From the NCBI GenBank assembly GCA_903904855.1, contig CAIVEH010000210.1, positions 1 through 38,260 of the forward strand: a stretch of 38,260 bases of DNA. Reading direction: 5' to 3'. The DNA is from an uncultured Bacteroidota bacterium (GTDB lineage Bacteria > Bacteroidota > Bacteroidia > Chitinophagales > Chitinophagaceae). The translations under genes were made by a program, and so were the position numbers. Of the stretch, positions 32,013 through 38,260 are shown one piece after another. A model generated the notes under the pieces. The model was not told the origin of the DNA. It did no database searches and worked only from the letters and a program-made list of their open reading frames with translations. Numbering within the stretch: the first letter of the stretch is position 1; every line of letters starts with the position of its first letter.

Positions 32013-34607
32013 TCAATAAACCACAACCCTTACATGCGATATCGCAGCCCCACGGCTTATCTCGCATATATAGAAGCCTGGAGCCAGCCCGCTGGTGTTG
32101 ATTTTCATCCTGCCACTGCCATCAAATAAATTATTTGAATTGATGGCGACTTTACCATCTGCAGTTATGAGTTTTATCTGAACAGGACCTGTGAGTAATT
32201 CGTCGTCAGTAGTTGTAAGTGTAAATGAATCATGACTTGGGTTAGGCGAAACAACTGTAGATGTCTCAGCAATTTGCTTAACCGATAATGAACCCGGATT
32301 GTCGGCTTTAGTGCTTTTCCACATACCCCGTCCGAAGGTTGCAGCCCACAATTCACCTGATGAATACTTAATATGCAAGTCATAAACATGCACTGTAGGC
32401 AGATGTGTATTATAAAGCGCCCAGTCTGTCATGGTAGTATCCTTGAAAAATACAGCAGCATCAGTGCCAATGTACTTTGTGCGGGATAAAGTATCGGATA
32501 TCAGGCAGTTTACCGGAATATTAGGCAAAGAACCAGTCTCATTAGTCCATGTATTTGTAGTGAGGTTGTAACTGTAAACCTTATCAGTAGCGCTATATCC
32601 GCTCACTGTTACCCAGATATGCTTAGCATTTTTCGGGTCAACTACTACATCTGAAATGAAATTGGTAAACGGAATATGAATGGTATCCCATGTTGAACCC
32701 ATATTGGCTGTATAATAAAGCACAGATTTCCAGATAGTGTAGTCATCGTAAGAAGTATAAATATAGTTGGTGTTGGTAGGGGCCCAGGCTATAAAATTTA
32801 TACTAGAGTTACTGTCGAATACAGGGGAAATCGGGCTCCATGATGTGCCATTATTATGCGAGATATAGAGATTTCTAAAACCTAGCAACAAAGTAGCAGT
32901 ATCAGTTGGATGCAGCAGGTACGGACTTATCCAACCACCGCCATCATCATGTAGAGTATCTGTGATGCTGTGATAAGTGATACCCCCATTCCTGGTCATA
33001 TTGATATAGCCATTCTGAGATGAACAATAAAAAATATTTGCAGGGTTGCCATAGTTAATAAGAGGCTGCATACCATCGCCGCCCATAAGGTCGGTACCTA
33101 CACCGCCATCTATCATTTTGGTACCATTGTCCTGAGCACCACCTATGCAGAACGAAACATGATTATCCACAGCATTCCGGTAAAACTCGGTAATACATAA
33201 TCCGTTGCTCAGATTGGTCCAGGGAGATGTAAGCGGACCGTAATTCTTATAAATGCCACCATCGCAGGTTTCGAACAATGCACCTGTAAGGGGGTGATAA
33301 GCCAGGCAATGCTTATCGGCATGAACCACTTCAAGGCTGGTACCGGTACCATACCAGCCATTGCAAACTGTCCAGCTAATACCGCCATCAGAAGAATAAT
33401 AACTGTTTACTCCACCAATAGTAACATTTGAGGCATTGGTTGGGCTAACAGATATACACAGATCATACCAGCCCTGACCGCCACATGATGAAGTAGGAAG
33501 ACCAATATCCCAGCCCAGCAATTCATTTGTACAAGAGGTATCATTATGATATATCAGGGAATAATTGGAACCACTGTTTATTGATTTATAAATACCCAAT
33601 AAACCAGAACTGGTATCGGATGCAATAGCCATAACCTGGGCCGGATTTGCAGCGCTGACCGCTAAATTTATGCGTTGGGCTTTTATAAGATTGGAAACAG
33701 GGGTAAATGTCAAACCGGCATTTATGGATCTAACAATCTGGCAACTGGTATCAGTATAAATGGTGCCATAAATGGTGGAAGTATCACCTGGTTTGAAAAG
33801 CAATTGCTTAAAGTTGAGCGTACCAGAAGGAGTCCAGCTTGCGCCCGCATTATGTGTGATATAAACACCGGAATTAGTACCCAGCAGAATATTATTGGTA
33901 TCAAGCGGATTGATCAAAATGGAGCGTGCGTTATTGTAATCAGTTGGCAACCAGCTCACACCGGCAGTAGACCAAGTTGCGCCGGCATCATGCGATACAA
34001 TGATACCTGAACTATATGCATCACCTGCATCGCCATCGCCTGTGGCTACATAGATTGTATTCCTGTTTCGGGGGTTTATCTTGATATCCGCTACACCAAG
34101 TGTCGGGAGGAAATCATATAAGGATGTCCAACTAGCACCACCATCTGTGGTTTTCCAGGTACTGCCGGCAGCGCTGCCGATATAAAAAGTATTTGAATCA
34201 ACCGGATCAAAGGCAACAACGTTGACCCTGCCAATACCAGCATATCCACCCGGGGTAGTAGATGGCCCCTGAAATATCCAGTTGGAAGGTAAAGTTGAGG
34301 TTGATTTTGCAGCTTTATTTTTATAAGCCTGCCACTCAGTAAGGGTTCTTAGCGGAGGTACAATATAGCCATCCTTATCCAGATGTTGTTTCCAGTACCA
34401 GTCCCATTTCTGCACCAGGTGGTTCTTAGATTCGCCAGGCTCACCATTAAGATTGGTTACCTCATTTTTCTCACCAGCATTAACCAATGGATAATTTTTC
34501 ACTACATCAGAAAACTTAACAGGGCCAGCACCTTTGGGCATCCATGGTTGGGCTGATAGGTTATTGACAGTCAATAAGATGACAACAGCAGAAAATAATT
34601 TTTTCAT
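32013..34607 (-). CDS. Secreted BNR/VPS10-like repeat protein with T9SS sorting domain
   Basis: The 864-aa product (from MKKLFSAV, signal peptide ending about 'NLSAQPW') contains repeated 'SxDxGxTW' BNR/sortilin-type blades. They are seen at 'TTDGGASWTSLYDF', 'SHDAGATWSTAG', 'THNAGASWTPSG', 'SSDGGISWTVC', 'SHNNGTSWSPIS' and 'TANMGSTWDT'. The C-terminal about 80 residues ('VVSPNPSHDSFTLTTTDD', '...GLAPGFYICEISRG') are a Por_Secre_tail type A sorting domain, directing type IX secretion and surface attachment. The blade fold resembles glycosyl hydrolase or sortilin propellers, but no catalytic set was assigned. The ATG at 34607 was preferred over a TTG at 34616. Confidence 0.9.
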   Translation of the reverse strand: MKKLFSAVVILLTVNNLSAQPWMPKGAGPVKFSDVVKNYPLVNAGEKNEVTNLNGEPGESKNHLVQKWDWYWKQHLDKDGYIVPPLRTLTEWQAYKNKAAKSTSTLPSNWIFQGPSTTPGGYAGIGRVNVVAFDPVDSNTFYIGSAAGSTWKTTDGGASWTSLYDFLPTLGVADIKINPRNRNTIYVATGDGDAGDAYSSGIIVSHDAGATWSTAGVSWLPTDYNNARSILINPLDTNNILLGTNSGVYITHNAGASWTPSGTLNFKQLLFKPGDTSTIYGTIYTDTSCQIVRSINAGLTFTPVSNLIKAQRINLAVSAANPAQVMAIASDTSSGLLGIYKSINSGSNYSLIYHNDTSCTNELLGWDIGLPTSSCGGQGWYDLCISVSPTNASNVTIGGVNSYYSSDGGISWTVCNGWYGTGTSLEVVHADKHCLAYHPLTGALFETCDGGIYKNYGPLTSPWTNLSNGLCITEFYRNAVDNHVSFCIGGAQDNGTKMIDGGVGTDLMGGDGMQPLINYGNPANIFYCSSQNGYINMTRNGGITYHSITDTLHDDGGGWISPYLLHPTDTATLLLGFRNLYISHNNGTSWSPISPVFDSNSSINFIAWAPTNTNYIYTSYDDYTIWKSVLYYTANMGSTWDTIHIPFTNFISDVVVDPKNAKHIWVTVSGYSATDKVYSYNLTTNTWTNETGSLPNIPVNCLISDTLSRTKYIGTDAAVFFKDTTMTDWALYNTHLPTVHVYDLHIKYSSGELWAATFGRGMWKSTKADNPGSLSVKQIAETSTVVSPNPSHDSFTLTTTDDELLTGPVQIKLITADGKVAINSNNLFDGSGRMKINTSGLAPGFYICEISRGAAISHVRVVVY

Positions 34608-34706
34608 CGCGTTCAATTTTTACTTTTAAAAAAGGTCTTGGTAAATGTAAATATTTCTTACTCCCCAATTCCAGCAATTCAACAAACAGCAGAACTGCAA
34701 AATGAA

Positions 34707-35219
34707 TTACTGCATTATAATATCCGGCTTCTTAACAAGGTTTTTGACCGGTAAAGATAACCAGCCACTACCACCTGTTTTATAAAACAGTGTATTCTTT
34801 GTATCGGCAAGCACTTCGGCTGGTACAGTGAATTTACCACCCGGCAATGAAACCAACTGCAGGGTATCTCCTTTATGTATCTTATCGGCAGTTACTATTT
34901 CAGTATTGTATTCCTGCCTGTCTCCCTTCACAGGGGCATCGAATTTCACTTTATGTGCCTTGGAGATATTACAGTTTTCCCAGCCATTCTCGCCTCTCCA
35001 GAAAATGGTTTCCGGATAATTCTTGCCTTCCCAAATAACAATAAAGTGATAATTGGTTTTTGGCGCCATACGCGGAATACCCGGTACTGTTTTCTGAGAC
35101 CAGGCTTCCAGCACGGTAATTCCGGTTTTGGAGACTTTTTTTGTCTTGTTTTTAGCCACTGATTGAAAACCGGCAATCATTGCCAAACTAAGTATAATAA
35201 AGATTCCTTTTGAGTTCAT
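34707..35219 (-). CDS. Exported hypothetical protein
   Basis: The 170-aa product has a signal peptide (MNSKGIFIILSLAMIAGFQSVA). A basic stretch (KNKTKKVSKTG) is followed by a beta-rich domain with 'ITVLEAWSQKTVPGIPRMAPKTNYHFIVIWEGKNYPETIFWRGENGWENC' and 'YNTEIVTADKIHKGDTLQLVSLPGGKFTVPAEVLADTKNTLFYKTGGSGW'. No known family recognised. It is 99 bases from the BNR gene on the same strand and upstream of it. Confidence 0.7.
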   Translation of the reverse strand: MNSKGIFIILSLAMIAGFQSVAKNKTKKVSKTGITVLEAWSQKTVPGIPRMAPKTNYHFIVIWEGKNYPETIFWRGENGWENCNISKAHKVKFDAPVKGDRQEYNTEIVTADKIHKGDTLQLVSLPGGKFTVPAEVLADTKNTLFYKTGGSGWLSLPVKNLVKKPDIIMQ

Positions 35220-35373
35220 AACAGTAAAAATAAAGAAAACAGTTGATACTAAGTGTATTTTATTGATGATTTCAATTTTGAAATATTTTCATTTTACCGT
35301 TCACTGACTATTTTTATTTCAGAGTCATGACTTCGGTATATTTAGTTTAGTTTCTTTGCACAATAATTTCAGT

Positions 35374-36396
35374 ATGGCAGATCAGAAAAAACGCGGTATA
35401 ATATTAATGAACCTGGGATCTCCTGATTCCACGAGTGTAAAGGATGTTCGCAAATACCTGAATGAATTCCTGATGGATGAGCGGGTAATAGATACACCCT
35501 ATTTGCAGCGTTTGTTGCTGGTAAAAGGCATCATTTCTCCGTTCCGTGCTCCCAAGTCGGCAGAGGCTTATCATACCATCTGGACCAAGGATGGTTCACC
35601 TCTGGTAGTCATTACAGCTCAACAGCAGTTGGCGTTACAAAAACTGGTGAAGGAGCCTGTTGAGATATCTATGCGTTATGGCAATCCTACTATGAAATTT
35701 GCCTACGATAAGATACTGAGAGAAAATCAGGATCTGGAAGAAGTGATATTGCTACCCCTCTATCCTCACTATGCCATGAGCAGTTTTGAGACTGCTGTTG
35801 AACATGCCAAAACGGTACACGCCGAAGGTAAATACCCGTTCCGGATCTCTACAATTCCTCCATTTTATAATCACCCTGCCTACATTAAAGCCCTTGCTGA
35901 GAGCATTAAATCTAAGCTCACGCCCTCAAGCCATTTGCTTTTCAGCTATCACAGTATACCCGAGCGTCATATCCATAAGAGTGATGTTACCGGTAACCAT
36001 TGCCTCAAAGCCAATTGCTGCGAAACGGATTCACCTGCCCACCAGTACTGCTACAAGCATCAGTGCCTGGTAACTACACGGCTTGTAACCGAAATGCTGG
36101 GTATACCGAAAGATAAATACAGTATTGCCTTTCAGTCGAAACTGGGCCGGTCGGAATGGCTTAAACCAGCTACAACAATGCGCATGGAACAGATGCCAGG
36201 TGAAGGTATTAAAGAGCTGGCAGTGGTATGCCCGGCCTTTGTAAGCGACTGTCTGGAAACACTGGAAGAAATTGGCATACGGGAACGGGAGAACTTCATG
36301 AAAGCTGGAGGTGAGAAATATACCTTCATTCCGTGCATGAATACCCAACCGTCGTGGATAACAGCTATGATAGAGATTTGTGGGCTAAAGTCGTAA
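35374..36396 (+). CDS. hemH: Ferrochelatase
   Basis: The 340-aa product inserts Fe2+ into protoporphyrin IX, the last step of protoheme synthesis. The catalytic His193 is in 'FSYHSIPERH' (190-199), and the acidic helix 'FVSDCLETLEEIGIRERE' (289-306) has the other metal-channel residues. It carries a Cys-rich insert 'GNHCLKANCCETDSPAHQYCYKHQC' (Cys210, 215, 216, 226, 231), typical of several Bacteroidota ferrochelatases and compatible with metal or Fe-S binding. The start is the ATG at 35374; the open frame reaches only a TTG at 35356. hemJ follows 125 bases downstream across a heptad array. The stop codon is in the first units of that array. Confidence 0.95.
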   Translation: MADQKKRGIILMNLGSPDSTSVKDVRKYLNEFLMDERVIDTPYLQRLLLVKGIISPFRAPKSAEAYHTIWTKDGSPLVVITAQQQLALQKLVKEPVEISMRYGNPTMKFAYDKILRENQDLEEVILLPLYPHYAMSSFETAVEHAKTVHAEGKYPFRISTIPPFYNHPAYIKALAESIKSKLTPSSHLLFSYHSIPERHIHKSDVTGNHCLKANCCETDSPAHQYCYKHQCLVTTRLVTEMLGIPKDKYSIAFQSKLGRSEWLKPATTMRMEQMPGEGIKELAVVCPAFVSDCLETLEEIGIRERENFMKAGGEKYTFIPCMNTQPSWITAMIEICGLKS

Positions 36397-36510
36397 GTCT
36401 AAAGTCGTAAGTCTAAAGTCTAAAGTCTAAAGTCTAAAGTCTAAAGTCTAAAGTCGTTAGTCTCAAGTAAAAACCATTACCCAAATAACAAAAGACAAAT
36501 TACAAATAAC
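36385..36510. repeat. Heptad array across hemH stop and hemJ leader (18 x 7 bp)
   Basis: Twelve clean units run from 36385 to 36468: CTAAAGT, CGTAAGT, CTAAAGT, CGTAAGT, six more CTAAAGT, CGTTAGT, CTCAAGT. The same register continues through 36510 with AAAAACC, ATTACCC, AAATAAC, AAAAGAC, AAATTAC, AAATAAC. The hemH codons Leu-Lys-Ser-stop are themselves encoded by the first two units. Confidence 0.85.
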
Positions 36511-36521
36511 AAATTTATGCA

Positions 36522-37055
36522 ATGTTTTATATAAAAGCGCTCCATATCATCTTCATCGTTACCTGGTTCAGCGGTATGTTTTATATCGTGCGGTTATTCA
36601 TATACAACACTGAAGCCAATGAAAAAACAGAACCTGAACGGACGATTTTGCAGAACCAGTTCAATATTATGATCCGCCGCTTGTGGATGGGCATTACATG
36701 GCCATCGGCTATTCTGACTCTGATTTTCGGACCACTAATGTGGTACAAATTTATGGGTAACCAATTTGTTATGGTTGACTGGCTAACCATTAAGCTCATT
36801 TTTGTCGTATTACTGTATGCATATCATTTATCGCTGAATACTATTTATAAACAACAATCAAAAGGCTTATTCAAATACACTTCAAATCAGTTGCGCATCT
36901 GGAATGAAGTGGCAACCATCTTCCTGATAGCAATTATTATGCTGGCTGTAGTAAAACAAGGAATGGGCCTAGTTTATGGCCTGCTGGGGCTGGTTTTGGT
37001 TATCGTTTTGTTGATGAGTGCGATTAAGATTTATAAACGGATAAGGGGGAAATAA
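36522..37055 (+). CDS. hemJ: Protoporphyrinogen IX oxidase HemJ (UPF0093/CopD-like)
   Basis: The 177-aa membrane protein has four or five helices. The first is 'IKALHIIFIVTWFSGMFYIVRLFIYN' (about residues 4-29), with the His8 and Arg24-type residues of HemJ. 'RRLWMGITWPSAILTLIFG' and 'LLYAYHLSLNTIYKQQSKG...SNQLRIWNE' are the other HemJ hallmarks. HemJ oxidises protoporphyrinogen IX to protoporphyrin IX, the substrate of the neighbouring ferrochelatase. The two form a natural functional pair. A heptad array fills the gap between them. Confidence 0.93.
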   Translation: MFYIKALHIIFIVTWFSGMFYIVRLFIYNTEANEKTEPERTILQNQFNIMIRRLWMGITWPSAILTLIFGPLMWYKFMGNQFVMVDWLTIKLIFVVLLYAYHLSLNTIYKQQSKGLFKYTSNQLRIWNEVATIFLIAIIMLAVVKQGMGLVYGLLGLVLVIVLLMSAIKIYKRIRGK

Positions 37056-37064
37056 TAATTAAAT

Positions 37065-37098
37065 CTTTGCGAAGGTAGCCTCACGCGAAGGCGCAAAG
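37065..37098. repeat. CTTTGCG inverted-repeat element
   Basis: CTTTGCG (37065-37071) faces CGCAAAG (37092-37098). Inside are GCGAAGG direct copies and an AGG/CCT mini-stem. Elements with this 'CTTTGCG..CGCAAAG' look recur between genes in Bacteroidota. It follows hemJ and may act as a weak terminator. Confidence 0.6.
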
Positions 37099-37207
37099 GA
37101 GGTGCGTTTTGCAAACAACTGATTTAAGCACGCAATAACCAGCAATATGCCGAGTTTTTATATCTAATCGATTTACGGGAATTCTGCTGAAAAATTCTAC
37201 ATCCAGA

Positions 37208-37750
37208 TCATACCTCATCCATAATCACATCCTTAACAATCTTCCAGCCATAATTCGAATTGACAAATGTTGTCCTGTACTTAAAAGTGCCTTCTTTAAA
37301 ACAATGCGGGCTCCAGATTTTAAAGAAAGCATTATGAATTACCTTTTGCTGGTATTCAACATATGTAACAGCTCCCTTGTTCCCCCTTTCACCGGGCTTT
37401 GAAATGGATAAGATCTCAACCTGGACAGTACCCACTCTGAAATGTAATTCATTATTTTCTTCCTTTAACAGAAAAGGTTGCCCCTTTTTAAGCACCTTAA
37501 TTTCCAAGCTGCCCGGGTTAATTTTACTGCTTGCAACCAGATCAATAAAACCAGCTTTCTTTAAAGCTTTTATATTGTCTGGTACATTATTTCCATCTAC
37601 CATTTTATCCAGGTAAAAACTGCTGTAAAGCATGTCATTGGTGGCCTGATCAATTTGCTTTTTAGCTTCATTTTTTTGCAGGTCTTTACCAGTAGCATAA
37701 AAGGTAAATGAGGTAACCAATAGGGTTAGCATTAACAGGTTCGCTTTCAT
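37208..37750 (-). CDS. Exported hypothetical protein
   Basis: The 180-aa product has a signal peptide (MKANLLMLTLLVTSFTFYATG) followed by a soluble domain. It includes 'KQIDQATNDMLYSSFYLDKMVDGNNVPDNIKALKKAGFIDLVASSKINPGSLEIKVLKKGQPF', 'RVGTVQVEILSISKPGERGNKGAVTYVEYQQKV' and 'FKYRTTFVNSNYGWKIVKDVIMDEV'. The pattern suggests a beta-rich periplasmic domain, possibly an NTF2-like fold by its end (YGWKIV), but I cannot assign a family. It lies alone between hemJ and the edge region. Confidence 0.7.
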   Translation of the reverse strand: MKANLLMLTLLVTSFTFYATGKDLQKNEAKKQIDQATNDMLYSSFYLDKMVDGNNVPDNIKALKKAGFIDLVASSKINPGSLEIKVLKKGQPFLLKEENNELHFRVGTVQVEILSISKPGERGNKGAVTYVEYQQKVIHNAFFKIWSPHCFKEGTFKYRTTFVNSNYGWKIVKDVIMDEV

Positions 37751-37817
37751 ATTTATAGATTTTGATACACTAAAGTAAATATTAAAAATATAAGGAAAAG
37801 TTATTTCTGATAAATGG

Positions 37818-37867
37818 ATTTCATAGGGCGTTGCCCTATGAAATGAGATTTTTCCCTTTCAGGGAAA
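37818..37867. repeat. Twin-hairpin intergenic element
   Basis: Hairpin 1 is a perfect 12-bp stem, ATTTCATAGGGC (37818-37829) with GCCCTATGAAAT (37833-37844), loop GTT. Hairpin 2 is TTTCCCT (37851-37857) with AGGGAAA (37861-37867), loop TTC. This arrangement (GGGCGTTGCCC hairpin followed by a CCCTTTCAGGG hairpin) matches a mobile-like intergenic element common in Bacteroidota, often mis-annotated as a short protein. Confidence 0.75.
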
Positions 37868-37940
37868 TGAAAATAACAAAATATATTTTTAAGAATTATT
37901 TGGACTATGGCTGTTGATTTGGCTTTTAATGCCATCATTA

Positions 37941-38255
37941 TTATTTGTTGTTATTGGTTTTGAGGTTTCTTTGCTGCTGGCGGCGCTCTCTCCGGTTTTG
38001 CGGGGCGGGGGCTACACCCTGTTTTTTATTTTTGTTTGTGGATAATTTTCTATCTTGTTGTTGGTGTAGATCATTTATATGCAATGATTTATGCGAATAG
38101 CCATCTTTTGGGTACACCCTACTTTGCGGTGCGCAGTTTTCAGTTGGCAGTTGGCAATTTACAGTTGGCTGTTTTTCTTTTGTCCTTTCTTCGCCTGATG
38201 ATTCAGGAGATGGATGCGAATTTACCCATTGCTGGTATTCCCTTTCCAATTCCAT
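37941..38255 (-). CDS. Hypothetical open frame at the right edge, probably incomplete
   Basis: The frame runs from a Met at 38253-38255 to a stop at 37941. It may extend beyond the window. Translation is low complexity and basic ('RRERRQQQRNLKTNNNK' at the end, 'ELEREYQQW' near the start). It includes a heptad-repeat stretch translated as 'TVNCQLPTENC'. No domain is recognised. It could be the C-terminal tail of a gene, or not a gene at all. Confidence 0.3.
   Translation of the reverse strand: MELEREYQQWVNSHPSPESSGEERTKEKQPTVNCQLPTENCAPQSRVYPKDGYSHKSLHINDLHQQQDRKLSTNKNKKQGVAPAPQNRRERRQQQRNLKTNNNK
38134..38175. repeat. Heptad array inside the edge open frame (6 x 7 bp)
   Basis: Six consecutive units: CAGTTTT, CAGTTGG, CAGTTGG, CAATTTA, CAGTTGG, CTGTTTT. 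CAGTTGG occurs three times. Arrays of this CAACTG type are, to my recollection, frequent in Bacteroidota intergenic DNA. Confidence 0.75.
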
Positions 38256-38260
38256 ATCCA

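Noticed and set aside
36385-36510. CRISPR-like tandem array after hemH
   Set aside because: Units are 7 bases with no spacers, and no cas genes are present. It is a simple heptanucleotide repeat.

Overview
The window looks like chromosomal DNA of a Bacteroidota bacterium, most likely Chitinophagaceae or a close relative. The reasons are: promoter boxes of the TAnnTTTG type, weak Shine-Dalgarno sequences, a PKD-repeat giant ending in a gliding-motility-type C-terminal domain, a secreted protein with a type IX secretion (T9SS) sorting tail, HemJ instead of HemG/HemY, and Bacteroidota-style intergenic palindromes. No rRNA, tRNA, CRISPR array, prophage or complete insertion sequence was found. 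This is a core-genome stretch with housekeeping genes broken up by secreted proteins, one decayed toxin locus and many small repeats.

Layout. 1-607: a diverged, truncated duplicate of the truA leader and first 13 codons, then junk. 608-5109 (+): truA, a GlcD-like FAD oxidase, a small outer-membrane barrel, a sodium:solute symporter. 5231-7359 (+): a 49-aa protein plus GNAT acetyltransferase pair that resembles a toxin-antitoxin module, a LOG-family protein, an O-methyltransferase. 7385-14049 (-): phosphodiester glycosidase, a hypothetical protein, a CAP-domain protein, the 1523-aa PKD protein. 14359-19187 (-): class V aminotransferase, GyrI-like protein, APC permease, a VapC pseudogene with its intact antitoxin-like partner, ROK kinase. 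19336-19833 (+): ribH. 19827-26846 (-): CWC/DUF5522 protein, pyruvate dehydrogenase E1 beta, two exported proteins, a biotin carrier protein, kup, rocD. 27034-29013 (+): AlgX-like SGNH protein and clpP. 29186-31047 (-): pyrH, an ankyrin protein, a 51-aa membrane protein. 31310-31921 (+): a membrane protein. 32013-35219 (-): a T9SS-sorted BNR protein and an exported protein. 35374-37055 (+): hemH and hemJ. 37208-38255 (-): an exported protein and an edge fragment.

How the genes work together. hemJ and hemH encode the last two steps to protoheme. kup, the symporter and the APC permease are transporters. The PKD and BNR proteins imply that the cell has a T9SS, which is encoded elsewhere. The pyruvate dehydrogenase beta subunit and the biotin carrier lack their partner subunits here.

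The most unusual signal is a family of period-7 (heptanucleotide) arrays in gene spacers. Five were found. Two of them fill essentially the whole gap between a stop codon and the next start codon. The units differ between arrays but look related (TAAAGTC, CAAAGTC, CAGTTGG types).
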